Shown here: in pieces, positions 47,860 to 60,429 of the stretch | How the letters are laid out: each line of letters opens with the position of its first letter | How positions within the stretch are numbered: the first letter of the stretch is position 1 | Source: Parasponia andersonii | Taxonomy: Eukaryota; Streptophyta; Magnoliopsida; Rosales; Cannabaceae | Length of the DNA stretch: 64,000 nucleotides | Assembly: GCA_002914805.1 (NCBI GenBank) | Contig: JXTB01000052.1 | Coordinates: forward strand, 171,996-235,995 | Reading direction: 5' to 3' | Translations under genes and position numbers: made by a program | The notes under the pieces: generated by a model | The model's input: the letters and a program-made list of their open reading frames with translations, nothing else | The model's database searches: none | What the model was told of the DNA's origin: nothing

Positions 47860-48904
47860 TGAAAGTGTACACTACAGGTACAACTGCACATAAGTAATAT
47901 CCTAGCAAGTAAAAATTGTGGCACTAAAATTTTGCACAAAGAACTTAAAAAACTTATATTAGAGATATGGTATTATTTTTAGCCATATAATTTTAAATAA
48001 TATGGTCCTATTTTTAAAAGAAATATTTAAAATGAATACCATCTCATGTAGTGTAAGATATTAATATCCCTATCGTTACTCTTATCTAGCTAGCTACTTA
48101 ATTTGATTATTTGATTTATTTGTGTATCCGTAATGTTGAGCTCATTTTTGGCTCGTGCTATTAATTATCTAAGCATATTTAAGCTGATTTTATTTAATTC
48201 CAACTACTCTTGATCACATACATCAAACTGCTCTAGCTATATCATGTTTATTACAAATGAATGGATGGAAAATGATTATTTTTCAATTATTAAGAAAAAT
48301 ATATTGAAAGTAATTCTCTACATTATAGTAAGAAAGAGTGTATCTTTACACTCGCAAACCTCAAGGTTAACTAATAATCTTTTCAGGGTGAATCATGGTC
48401 TATTCTAACTTAATTATTATTAAAAAGAAAGGGAAAAAAAAAACACCAAAGTTCGAGCTGCCTATTTACATTGCAATATGACAATTACCAAAATTAAAGA
48501 CTTGATGACGCCACGGTATACACTAATTATATGTTTTGATCATTAATTTTTTTCGATCTATAGCAGCTAATTGTCATCCACTTAAAATTTTTCTCCGTTT
48601 CTAATTTGGGAGAGAGGGGATTGAATGATTAATAAAAGTCGGAATAAGCTCATGTCAGATTATAAAAGAAGGGAAAAAAAAGTGATACGATCGATATTGA
48701 TCGATATAAATCTGCAGCATAACAAATATGGAGTAATGATTCCAACGAATCCTCGGAGTATTAGATTGCACATGAAACAAATTTTATTAGTCACTAAAGA
48801 AAACCATATATATATTGAAGAAATACACTTATCCTTTTAGAGAAATGGAGCTAACATAGATATTTCTTAAAATAGGATTGGTGTTAAATATTTGTGAATA
48901 GAAT

Positions 48905-48940
<36 letters not shown>

Positions 48941-50720
48941 ATAATGATTACTTTTACAATTACTAGCATTATATCCCTGTCAGAATACACTTGATTATTT
49001 TAATATAAGATGTGAGAGTATTTAGAATCTAATTTTTTCCCCTCAAAAGCAGGAAGGGGAAGATAAAGCAATGTCTTTTTCTACAAAAAGAAAAACTAGA
49101 ACTTGTTTAATGGCAGAAAGTGGGTGACCCTTTTGAAAACACTTATCCTTTTCACTCGAGCCTCCTTGTGGACAGTATTTAACCCCCTCTTTCATCTGTT
49201 CAATGCATCTTTTAGTACGGCCATAGATGATTTCAACTTTTTTTCCACAGTTACATATAAATTTATATATTAGTGCATTAATGGAGAAAAAGGTGGTATG
49301 TGCAGCTCAATGAAACAACATATATGGACGCAAAAGAATGACATGTAGTCGAAAAGGGACTTAAAATTCGATAATTGTCATTGATTGTGTCACACCACTT
49401 AGAAACACATGGAGCGCATTTTGGACACAGTTTACTATTTTGCCTTATTAGTACTGTAAGTGTAAACCCACCTATTGATTGATGCTTCCAAAAATTGTTA
49501 ACCAATTATATATATATATATAGAGTAGTATTTTTCATTTTAAAGTTATGAGCAGAATTGCTCTACTCAGACGTGGCCAATGTTTAGTAATTTGTAGCAA
49601 ATTTTATGTTGAGAATATGCATATAATATGCCATATATATAGTCACCCATTAATTAGTTTAGAATTGTATTATATATTTTATTAATTTGCAATAAGTCTG
49701 ATAATTAAGGTTGAGTGGCCGACAATCAGCTAAAACAGATGCTTAATCAAAGCATAGATTCCTCTAAAAAAAATTAAGCAAATAATTTATGGGATTAATA
49801 TTTTAATTCTATCACTATGTTATACGAAGATTAATGTATATAAGAGGTCATGGGAGTTTCCAGATATTAAAAAAAAAAAAAAATACTTATGCGTTGATTG
49901 GTGACATATGGAGCTTGTTTCTTTGCAACTAAACCATTATAATAACTATCCGAATTCATCATTGTCCATTTAAATTAGTGACTATTAGCATTAAAAGTTT
50001 ACATACCTTAAAGATAGTAATAATAATATTATTTTTTTATTGTATTCCTAGAAGATATTATAGAAAACGAAAGGAAAATTTACAAAACTAGGCATTCTGT
50101 CCCATATGATTCGTGATATCCGTTAATCACATGCGCCAAGGAGCTTGACGTGCATGGTGTGCATGTAGATGGTCCTAGGAGCGCACGTGAGGTTTAGACC
50201 GGCCCAAACTTTTTTGATTGTTGGGTTTAATTACGTGGTGGTCCAAAGCCCAAATATTACTGGTTAGAACTTATCCGGTACCAGGCTAGCCAGCCCGACT
50301 CTTTCTCTCTCTCCCTTTATTTTTAATGCGTAACCCAGATACAGAATTACAAATATGTATGTATAAGGTAGGAAAATTGAAACCAACTTAATCTGAAAAG
50401 AAGGCACACTTTGGCACTCCATATAGGGGATTAATAGGACAAAGTTAACACATAATATTTATTTTTGAGAATATATTATTTACTTCCTTTCTTTTTAGTA
50501 AAATTTGATTTGTTCTTAGTTTCAACATATATTGAAGATTGTTTCTTAATTAGGGTGGCTTCTTCTATGCGCACTCAATATGATCTCATGGCAAATTCTA
50601 TATTTGACACAGCTATTTAATTTTGTTTGATAACCTATCTTGATCAACTGGTCATGTGACAGCTTTCTAATTCATTAAGTGAATATTACACTTAATATTA
50701 TGTGACAAGAAAAAATCATA
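47860..50720. other. Gene-free AT-rich spacer
   Basis: No supported gene. The plus open frame at 48625-48840 (71 codons) and the minus frame at 49278-49505 (75 codons) match no family I know. There is a (TA)n run at about 48909-48938. The stretch near 50140-50330 is GC-richer ('gcgcacgtgaggtttagacc', 'cggtaccaggctagccagc') but contains no coding frame; it could be a regulatory or non-coding transcript region. Confidence 0.45.
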
Positions 50721-50731
50721 CAAAAATTTAT

Positions 50732-51708
50732 GGTTATTAACGGCAATGCCCCCGAACTATTGCATGTATATCACTTTGCCCCATAAATTTTAAACTTACA
50801 TATTAATAGTCTCCGAACTTTTAATATATTTTAAAAATAGTCCTAAATTAAACTTCTGCCAATTATCAAACGGAACTTAGTCAAATGTTGACCATGTGAT
50901 GAGTGAATCCAAAAAATAACACATCAAAACGTATATAACCTAACGAAGAATATAATTCTAGAAAATAATACATACCGTAAATAACCTAATGAAGTACATA
51001 ATTTTAGAAAACAATACATCAAACTGTATATGACCTAACGAAGTACTCGATTCTAAAAAATAACACATCAAACCGTATACGACCTATAGAGTGTTTTCAG
51101 AATTTTATAATTATTTTACATAAAAATAATTTTATTTTAAATAATTATGTCAATAATATTTTTTAATTGGTTTCGCTATTTTGGGCGTAAATAAAAAAAC
51201 TTGAGTGTAAATAAAAATATTTTATTTTAAATAATAGTGAGACCAATAATTAAAAAATATTATTGACATAATTATTTAAAATAAAATTATTTTTATTTAC
51301 ACCCAAAATATTGAGACTAATAATTAAAAAATATTATATACATAATTATTTAAAATAATTATATAATTCTCAAAACACTCTATAGGTCATATACGATTTA
51401 ATATGTTATTTTTTAAAATCGCGTAATTCGTTAGGCCGTGTATGGTTTGATATATTATTTTCTAAAATTATGTACTTTATTAAACAAATTACAATTTAAT
51501 ATGTTATTTTCTGAAATCGTGTTATTCGTTAGGTGATATATGATTTGATGTATTATTTTTTGGAATAATTCATCACATGATTAATATTTGACTAAGTTCC
51601 GTTTGATTGCTAACAGAAATTTAGTTTGAGATTATTTTTGAAACATATTAAAAATTCAAAAACAATAAGAGAACAAGCAATAATTGGGAGGCATTATTGT
51701 TAATAACC
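50732..51708. mobile_element. Foldback / Mutator-like element with long inverted repeats (977 bp)
   Basis: The outer ends are perfect 10-bp inverted repeats (GGTTATTAAC ... GTTAATAACC), and the complementary arms extend several hundred bases on each side. The element is flanked by a perfect 11-bp direct repeat CAAAAATTTAT (50721-50731 and 51709-51719), close to the 9-11 bp duplications of Mutator-like elements. Within each arm a unit of about 55-60 bp ('aataacacatcaaaccgtat' with 'acctaacgaagta') is repeated about four times, in opposite directions in the two arms. The centre (about 51100-51370) is itself palindromic and nearly pure AT. No transposase coding. Confidence 0.88.
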
Positions 51709-51719
51709 CAAAAATTTAT

Positions 51720-53030
51720 TAGTAAAATGTTGATCTCAATTATATTATTTCTCTTTTGATTACTGTCCATTCACATTCTGATCTCTCACAAAGACTAAAA
51801 AAAAAAAGGGAAAATTAGAAGTGGCCCATAAAAAGTTGAGCCGCTTGTCGAACAAGGAGAACTCCCAAACGTTAATTGTCTGGTTAAGGAGAAGTTAAAG
51901 GAGGTGCGTCACCTGGGTTCCCACTAGGGAGCCTTTAACTTAAGTCGTAAGCCTGTTAGGATCGATAAGAGACATACTCATTAGGGTAACAATTCACTTC
52001 TTGTCTTTGTTGGAGCCAATGAACTTATTCTCACCCTCCTTTTGTTTCTTTTCCCTTTCTCCTCTTTAAGAACCAACTTGGCCTTTTACTTTGGAAACCT
52101 TTTTACCACATATTGCATCATAAAATTGTATACCTAAATAACTTTTTGAAACTCTAATCATCTAAGCTTTCTCCATATATGGGTTTTATCTGCTTTTTCT
52201 AATTCTTCAAAATGGCACACTTCTTTATTACCAGATCTATTTTTGCTCTCTTTAATTTTTTTTTTTTAATGTATAGAGTTTATATAATATATACATTCTT
52301 TTGAACACTTGGCGCATATTACTTTCGATGGAATTTTTTCTTTTCTTTTTCCCTAATCATATTGCTTTGATTCTTTCTTTCTTTTTCCTCTGATCTGCTT
52401 TAAGGCAAATTGAATATAGGAAAATTGTGCCCTAAATTCAGGAAACTAAATTAATTCTAAAGTTTATTATATTCGTACATGTACTTTTTTTTTTCTTTTC
52501 TTTGCGATGGAGTACGTATAATAATATTCTCCCTAAAAAAAAGAAAAAAAAAAAAAAAGAAAGAGTACGTAACAATATTTAATATTGGTTTAACTACTAT
52601 AATGATGCAAGGTGAAGAGTGAGTGGGATTAATGGATACTTAGATTCCTGAATTTTGCGATACTATGACTTATGTCATTTTTGTGTCAATTCTGACCATA
52701 AACATGACATTTAAAATAAATAAATAAATAAGCAGTTCAATTCCATCATTATTTTAGGCTCAAAAAGACGTTGTTGCATCTTCTTCTCCTTCTTTTTTTT
52801 TTCTATAATTTATATTTTAGGAATAAGTTGGTTAAAGAAATTCAGGATTCAATTTCTTACACCTTAATTTTCAGTAATTTTCTTGTATTTATTAACTGTT
52901 TTCCCCTCCTCCTTTAAGTAATTAGGATATGCCCTAATGTAATTAGAATGCAGTTGCTGAATGAAATTAATTCAGATTTTTCTCTATTCATTTTATGATA
53001 ATAATTTTCGAGAATATCAATGAGTTATTG
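51720..53030. other. Gene-free spacer
   Basis: No supported gene. The stretch at about 51825-52010 is less AT-rich and contains 'ggtgcgtcacctgggttccc', but it has no long frame, tRNA signature or known small-RNA precursor that I recognise. The rest is AT-rich with poly-A and poly-T runs. Confidence 0.45.
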
Positions 53031-54365
53031 TGTCATAATCCAAAATTCGGACTAGTAGCAGAAAGAGAATATCATAAAGGTGATTAATTCTTTGGTTTAT
53101 TTAGAAAATATCTTTAAAGTCTCAGTTTTATAAAACAGTCTATTTAAATAAAATATTTAGAATTTCATCCCGTGAACTTTTCTTACGGTTCGTATATACC
53201 ATTAAACATAAACCGACTAAATATAATTAAAAAAATATAGTTTGAAATAATTTCATCCTATTGATCCTTATTGGTATACTAGGCCTTGAAAATTCGTTCA
53301 AAGTCTTCCTAAGTTAGACCCACCACATCTTGCATTCATTCTACTGTCTCCCACCAGTGAATGGCACTCCCCATCAAATGGGCAATAACAAACACAACCT
53401 AAAACTCAATCAGAGTACCGAGCCCCGACTGTGTCTCTCCATCTTATGCAACCAAGCAATCACCGTGAGAGGTTCTAGTCCCCTGTTATACTGCCCTGGC
53501 TAGAGGCACATGAACTGCTGGAGGTGATCTGACTGATCTAACTGACGTTCCCTTAGAGCAAGAAGATGATAGTCTGGATTGCTCATCTGAGCAAACGCCT
53601 GATGCATTACCTCGATCAGATTAATAAAATCCGGATGAGGAGGTTCAAAACCCAGCTGGTATCTCGGAACTCTTCTCAGAGGCATCCTTACAAGTCTGAA
53701 ACAATATGCCAAGCTACTAATGAGATAATTATGAATGCTTGTTATGAAACAACTTTAATCTAGTTTGTGGTGATACGTCTGAGCTGTTAAACTCAAGTTC
53801 TGATACTATAATTTCTGTCACAATCCAAAACTCGAGTTAGTAGCAGAAAGAGAATTTCACATGGTAAGAAACTCCTTGGTTTATTTGGAAATGTCTTAAA
53901 AGTCTTAATTTTATAAAACAGTCCATTTTAATAAAAATATTTAGAATTTCATCCAGTGAACTTCTTCCACAATTCGCATACATAGATCGAATAAATATAA
54001 TTAAAAAAATATAGTTTGAAATAAGGTTCATCATATCAAATATTAGTATGACATACTTGCGTTCACAGACATAAAGAAAGCAATAATCCTAGTTCTAATG
54101 CTAATCCAAAAACAAATAGTCCCAATACTACAATACACTCTTCTAGCATTACCAAGATGACAAAATACAATCACAGACGACCTCTTAATCCTCTTGATCT
54201 TCCAAATAGTACTGGACACTACCTGAGGAGGAAGATAGGGGGTGAGCATACAATGCTAGTAGGAAAGTAGTTACCTCGATGAAAATATTTTAATGATGGA
54301 AAACTCCTGCATAGTTAGTTTAGATCCAAAATATATATATATAAATAAAATTCAAATTTGAAATC

Positions 54366-54414
<49 letters not shown>

Positions 54415-56075
54415 CTGTGTAATCAAAACCATCAATCTATATGCACATGATACAAATTAACTCATACCTATGAGCTCTCATTCTCTCGTCTGTGGAAACC
54501 CAGGATAATGGCACTAAGTGTACCTAATAGCGTACCTGACACCTAAGCTCATACCCGGAAGGAACACCCATATGTCGCTTACCAAACCTGGAGGGGTAAC
54601 TAAATTACCTACATCTGCCAAATGGGGAGGTTATCAGAAATAACAAACCCTGTGCGGGTTTGCGGACTCTACACTGACGGTAGAACACACAACACTATAC
54701 TGTAAACCCACAATACTAACACGATGCTCATGTATGATCCTATGACGCGTGTAATACAGAATTAAAGTGTGAAAATAATCATGTTCTAGTTTTTGATAAA
54801 ACAGGCATAACAGGTTTTTACAAAAAAAAAATAGCAGCATAACGGCCCTATTTTTGATGTACCCAAAAGAACATGACTCAATAAATTATCAGAGTAATAC
54901 GGTATATATCATACAATCAGATTCTATCACGTATATTCAAATAATTCAAAAACCACATTTATTCTCATATATTATAGAAAATAAATTTTATTCAAAAACG
55001 GTATAAAACAAAGGTAACCGATCCCTACCTCACAAGAATAGCGATATCTTGAGGATACTATACAATTGAATTCTCAAGGTATCGCTGGACGATCGTCCGA
55101 AGCGTCGAGAACCAATTCTAAGCCTCGATCGTCCTCTTGTGAAAAACCAATTTCTTAACGGAGCTTCGAATCCTTAAACAGACCTTTTTATTAAATTTCT
55201 AACATAAAAAATAGCTAGGTTAGATAAACAACTTGTCCAATTCGGATCCAAGTCTACATCGGACTGCTGGCATGCAAATCGAGGCAAATCTTAGTCGTTC
55301 TATTTCGATTTTCATGCCAGTCACCAAATGTAGGTAATATATATATATATCAAACTTCTCCATTTTTCAAGTACAATCCAAAAATAATAACAAAAATGCG
55401 ATCTAATGGCCGGATTAAAAAGTCATACTTAAGCTCAAAACATCCAAAAATGGCAATTTTTGATTCGAGTAGTATGGGGTTAAGATATATATACCTTGAT
55501 GGTCCTCTCGATGAGATGAATCTAACGACCCTATTTAGAAGTCAAATGGTAGTCGGAATCGTCGTCGGTGGCCAAAATTCTGAAACGATCACTTCTCCTT
55601 CTCTAGCAACGGTGGGCTCCTCCGGCGGTCATTGCTGGTCGGTATCAGCTTAGGCACGATGCAGGGAAGCTCCGCTGGTGGTCCGCATGGCTGGACGACG
55701 GCAAGAGGTGACAACACCTCCTTCTTCCCCTTCCGCCAAGCGGGCAAGAGGCGACAATGCCTTTTTCTTCCCCTTCTGCCGAGCGAGCGAGAGCGAGAGA
55801 TAGAGTGAGCTGGGAGAGAGAGTCGGGTGAGAGAGAGAGAGAGAGAGAGAGAGTGATTGGGAAAAGGAACCCACGTGAATAGGAATATATGGAACTGTGT
55901 AGACTTTTAAGAATTTGCACTATAGTCTCTAGTTCCTAAACTCTATCAATTCAGTCTTTAAAATAATTGTAATTTAGTCTTTCTCAGTCAAATTTTTGCA
56001 AATTAATCCACCTAATATAATATCTAGAAATTGGTAAAATTCTAATTCTACCCTTGAAAAATCCGGATTTTTACA
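53031..56075 (-). mobile_element. Tekay/Del-like gypsy element, truncated (fossil)
   Basis: Parts in plus order: an LTR fragment from 53031 (starts TGTCATAATCC), a gag remnant (about 53280-53760; minus-strand text such as DFINLIEVMHQAFAQMSN), a primer-binding site (53792-53808; minus strand TAGTATCAGAACTTGAG, close to the initiator-tRNA-Met site TGGTATCAGAGC), and a complete LTR (53816-56075, ending TTTTTACA). The pol genes and most of one LTR are missing. The 5-bp flanks are TATTG (53026-53030) and TATAG (56076-56080), four of five matching, so these are probably the original outer ends. The long LTR, TGTCAC start and tRNA-Met primer fit the Tekay/Del lineage. Confidence 0.75.
53816..56075 (-). 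repeat. Complete LTR of the truncated Tekay-like element
   Basis: 2260 bp, starting TGTCACAATCC and ending TTTTTACA. Resembles the solo LTR at 18697-20769 over much of its length ('ggtgagcatacaatg', 'ctgtggaaa(t/c)ccagga', 'aacggcc(t/c)tatttttgat'). A (GA)n run lies near 55826-55852. The open frames at 55396-55653 and 55645-55920 are inside the LTR and are not genes. Confidence 0.85.
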
Positions 56076-56080
56076 TATAG

Positions 56081-56261
56081 TGTTTGATATATCATGTATA
56101 TATATATTTTATATAGTCCTGCTATCTATTTGTGAGCAAATCAACAAGTAAATAAGTGAAACGTTAAACCTTGATGTGTGTTGATCCCGCCTTTGTGTCA
56201 CCCTAGTTCTACGTTATACAATACATCAAATGGTGAAGTTGCATGTATACATAATATGTAC

Positions 56262-56292
<31 letters not shown>

Positions 56293-57564
56293 TGTGTATG
56301 TGACTATTTTATTAGTATCCAAAATGGAAACCTGCTTAATTATCAGTTAAGTACATACTAGATAGCTTATTAAGTTTTTGCTTTCCCTACGTTTCATGCT
56401 CAACTTTCGTAGTCAGTTGGAGTACGTACGTATATTTTCCTTTCTTGTCCTCTGTTGTTATATTTTGAATACTATACGGTGACTAATGAAAAAGGAATCT
56501 ACTTTCTTTACGAGGAGGATTACATGCATGGTACGTCATTTCTTATATATGTTAAATTTGCTCTTATTTTTTTCAGATATTTTTACCTTATATAATATAC
56601 ACCATATCATTCAAACGAACAAACGACATAAATGTAATTAAGTCTTTAAACTTTTTGTACAAACCACACATAGGGTAAGATAAAATTTATAAATAGATGA
56701 TCATTTCCTACTTTTGAAGTAGCGTTAAGAAGAATTAATTTGCAAAACCCCTTCCCTTCTCTTACATCCAATTATACTATATATATAAAGCTCTTTATGA
56801 TCTTGAAAACCCCAAAGACAAGCTTATTACCCTCGAAAAAACCTTGTCGTGTAATATTTGAGACCCACCTATAAAGAGAAAAAGACTGTTATTTTGGCAT
56901 CTAGAAAAGACAAGAGGGTTTAAGCATGGAGACAAAGTTTCCACAAACCTTGAGACTTTCGCAGACTTTAAGAAAAGGAGAGCTAACAGATGGCTCTTTT
57001 TCATAAGGTCACTGTCCCATTTTGTTCTCTCTCTTTTTTTTTTTTTTTTGCATGAAAGTAAGGGAAATCTCGGATCCAGAAGAAGACCCCCTTAATATCA
57101 TCATCAGATAGAGGTATAAGAATCAACTATAGTCATTGAATCGAATCCATGATCATCAAAATATATATTCTTTCTTTGTGTGCTTTTATGGGTTTATATC
57201 ATTTGAAAGTGATGAGATTGAGGGATCCGAGGAGAGAAGAGGGTACTTTCATTTCATGTGCTAGCTACACTGTTTAATTCAGTTATATATAAAGAGAGAA
57301 AGAAAGGTGGTAGTGGTACCACTATTACGTCTCTAGTACTATACCCACTTTCGGATTTTTTTTTCGGTGGGGTGATCTCTGAAAGAAAAGAGTATTTGGT
57401 CAAAAAGAGATATGTAGAAGTGAAGCACACGCGAATAAAATTAGAAGAGAATGGAGATCATCGAGATGACGATGCTTTTTATGACTGTTGGGTCGTTGTC
57501 CTAGAGCATTTATGTTCTCATACACGAATAAATACAGTTTCTATAAAAACATTGAGAATGACAA

Positions 57565-57597
<33 letters not shown>

Positions 57598-58023
57598 TGT
57601 GTTCTTTGGGAGTGGACGTGGAATTTGAAAGATGACAAACAACTAATATATATTATTATTTGGTTTACAATTGTTAGGGAGAGGAAGCGCTGTTACACCT
57701 TACGATGCATATAATTGACATAATCATCAAAAGCTTATAGTACGTTATCTCTACTAGAGTTTGAAATTTGATAATAACTATAATTCGGCTTGAAAACAAA
57801 ATAAAATAAATTTGCATATTCTTTAGGCCCATGGTGTCTCAGTTTCCATCCAATTAATTACAGGCTAATTTCCATTCAGCATCAACAGCTTAGGAAATGC
57901 ACCTTGCGAGCATTCACTCTCTTTTCTGGGCATGTTGATGGGTTCGTCAAGTCCTCAAGTATAAAACGTCTACTCTAGCCCAATTCATACTTCGGACTAT
58001 TCTCTAGTGGGCCCAGAACTGTT
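56081..58023. other. Gene-free spacer
   Basis: No supported gene. The plus frame at 57258-57635 (125 codons) ends in a (GA)n-encoded Arg-Glu run, resembles nothing known to me and is not called. A (TA)n run lies near 56269-56293 and a (GA)n run at about 57569-57594. Confidence 0.45.
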
Positions 58024-58032
58024 AACTGTGTG

Positions 58033-58376
58033 GAGAAAATGACATGGGTACGACTAACTTGGGCCGAAATAATTATTTTGTGAATTTTTAAAAAAAATGA
58101 CATTTTAGGAGTATCAACAACGTTTTGCCCTGTAGTCAATAACTTCTTGACTATAAAAAAAAAAAGCATTATTTATGATAGTTCAGAAGCTTCTTGACCA
58201 TTAAAGTTAAGAGTTTCTTGATCATGATATGGCTATGATATTTTTAGGAGTTTTTCACGATGAAGAAGCTCTTAACTATAGGTCAAAGTATTCTTGAAAC
58301 TAATAAAAATGTCATTTTTGAAAAAATTCATAAAAGAGTTATTTTGGCTAAACTAGTCCTACCATGTTCTTTTCCC
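58033..58376. mobile_element. 344-bp MITE with ~55-bp inverted ends and 9-bp target duplication, copy 1
   Basis: The left end GAGAAAATGACATGGGTACG and the right end, read in reverse complement (GGGAAAAGAACATGGTAGG), are similar for about 55 bases. Flanks are a perfect 9-bp duplication AACTGTGTG (58024-58032 and 58377-58385), typical of Mutator-like MITEs. A related copy lies at 60144-60421. No coding capacity. Confidence 0.82.
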
Positions 58377-58385
58377 AACTGTGTG

Positions 58386-59336
58386 TGTTCGAACAAGAAC
58401 TCCATTCCAAGAAAAAAAAAAAAAAAGAAGCCCATTCAAGTCCTTAAGCCCATAAATACATGGCTAGAAAAAATTAAAAGAATTAGATAGAAGCCACTTT
58501 ACGAGGGTGGATAAGAGAATCATGCCACTTACACCTTTTAACACCACTTTTTTTGTTTGAAAAGTCTGTCTTGCCCCGATGTTTTCCGCGGCCTCTTCTG
58601 TGAAACCCCCGTTCGACTCTCTGTCTTCCTCCATTCTCTCTGAAAAAAACGCACAACAAGTTCGTGCTCAACACCACCGGAGTTCCCGTGCCGATCATCT
58701 TGGTGAGCTTCGTGGCCATTTCTCGCACTTTTTCATCTTTGATTTGATCGTTTGATGATGGTGGAGATTTGATTTTGATCTGATGTTCATGACAATTCAC
58801 GACTTCAAGCTATGACGTCATTGAGATTATTCTCTTCCCTAGATCTATTGGTTTAAGATGAGCCTTGTTGTGGACCAGTTCAAAGAGGGTGGAGGGATGG
58901 GGGAACTGGCTGGATGGCTGGAGCCTTTACTCTATGAAAAAGTGGTAGATTTTAAATATTGTTGTTAGATTTAATTAATTGGTCAATAAAAGTGGCATCT
59001 TCCAACTTAACCCAAAAAAACAAATCTTAATCTGATTCATTTCCCCACGTTTAAGACCTCATAACTGTGGCAATCATCTGATAGGCATTGCGATATATGA
59101 GTGCCTTATTTTATGAATCACTCTAGTGTGCGCTGGAGTGAAAAATGATAAAGGATATATGTGGTGCTTACCTCTATGTACTAATTCTCCAAATTACCAA
59201 ATTTGCATGTGGTTTATACATCTTCATTAGTTTTAGTGCGAAGAATCATAGATGCCCTGTAGCATTGCTCGAGTCGATTACTCAAGTTAGTGATTGTGGG
59301 GATTACCTATGAATTTTTACGACGTCTAGAAATATA
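58386..59336. other. Spacer with an unplaced GC-richer patch
   Basis: A patch at about 58560-58800 is richer in GC and has an open frame on the minus strand (58483-58800, 105 codons) containing GTGTPVVLSTNLLCVFF and Arg-rich text. I recognise no family. The plus strand is also open in part, and the patch could be a fragment of a gene leader carried by transposons. No other gene is visible. Confidence 0.35.
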
Positions 59337-59357
59337 TTTTTATATATATATATATAT

Positions 59358-59597
59358 GGCACCAATCTAGTAAATATTTTATTTTTTTACCTATGCATAG
59401 GTATCAATTTGGCCAATGAAAATTTAGCATGCATATTTTTTTATTGTAAAAAATAAGAAAGAGAAAGAATATTAATGATACACGTCTTTTTATGCATTTC
59501 ATTATAGCCGTTGGATCACCATTAGATAATGATCCAACTGCTAAAAAAAAATACTTATCCATAGATTAAAAAAAAAAAACCTATTGGATTGACAACC
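59358..59597. mobile_element. TA-microsatellite-flanked MITE, copy E
   Basis: A 240-bp copy in the orientation of copy A. It begins GGCACCAATCTAGTAAATA and ends CCTATTGGATTGACAACC. (TA)n runs lie on both sides (about 59339-59357 and 59598-59623). The internal text is closely similar to copy A. Confidence 0.85.
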
Positions 59598-60143
59598 ATA
59601 TATATATATATATATATATATATTGATTTTTCAAAGTTTACCTCTCTAAAAAATGTAATTGCCTCGATTCTTCGTTCACTTACTAAAAGACAATGAGAAA
59701 CAAAGTAGCACTCGTTTTGTTACAAAACTTTGATTCAGGAACTTATAGGTGAAAGAAAAAGGGGGAAAAAAAACTCACTCAGAGAAATTTAAATGCAGTA
59801 CCCATTGCCATGCCTTATATTTCACAATACCTATTTATTTTAAATTTATTCCAGAAATACCCACATTTAGGTATCATGTATAAGTGCAATATATATTTAC
59901 AACATAAATTTTTATTTATATTTTATCTTTACATTGCAAATTTATACCTACGTATACATTTTGAAATGCATATCAATTATTAGATTTGCTTTTTATTCAT
60001 GAAATATATACGGTGTATGCCATGTATATATTTCATGTATAAAATACTTGTAATATAAATGTTCCCTAAAATAGGTACAAAAAGGGGTACTTATGAAAAT
60101 ATTTAAGAAAACGGGTATTTTTGTAGTTTTGCCTTTCATTTAG

Positions 60144-60421
60144 GAGAAAATAACATGAATAGAACTAACTTGGGCCAGAATGACTTTTTTGTGCATTTTT
60201 CTTAAAATAACATTTTAGGAACGTTAAAATCTTTTTAACCATGAGTTAAGAACTTTTTAACGCTGAAAAAAAACTATTATTTAGGACCTTTTAATGTTTT
60301 AATGGTCAACAACTCCTTGATGTAAGGCAAAAAGTCCTTGATATTCCTAAAATTGTCGTTTTTGAAAACATTCACAAAAAATTCATTTTGGCCCAAATTA
60401 GTCCTATCCATGTCCTTTTCT
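60144..60421. mobile_element. MITE related to 58033-58376, copy 2
   Basis: A 278-bp copy begins GAGAAAATAACATGAATAG and ends CCATGTCCTTTTCT, with the same inverted-end design and shared internal text ('aactaacttgggcc', 'aaataacattttaggaa', 'ttggcccaaattagtccta'). No clear target duplication was seen, and it is shorter than copy 1. Confidence 0.7.
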
Positions 60422-60429
60422 CTTCAGGA

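Noticed and set aside
51825-52010. Less AT-rich patch as a possible microRNA or tRNA-like gene
   Set aside because: No known plant microRNA sequence that I recall, no clear hairpin and no pol III boxes.
57258-57635. 125-codon plus-strand open frame
   Set aside because: The C-terminal part is a translated (GA)n microsatellite and the rest has no similarity known to me.
58483-58800. 105-codon minus-strand open frame in a GC-richer patch
   Set aside because: No family recognised and no supporting exon structure; kept only as an unplaced patch in the spacer entry.
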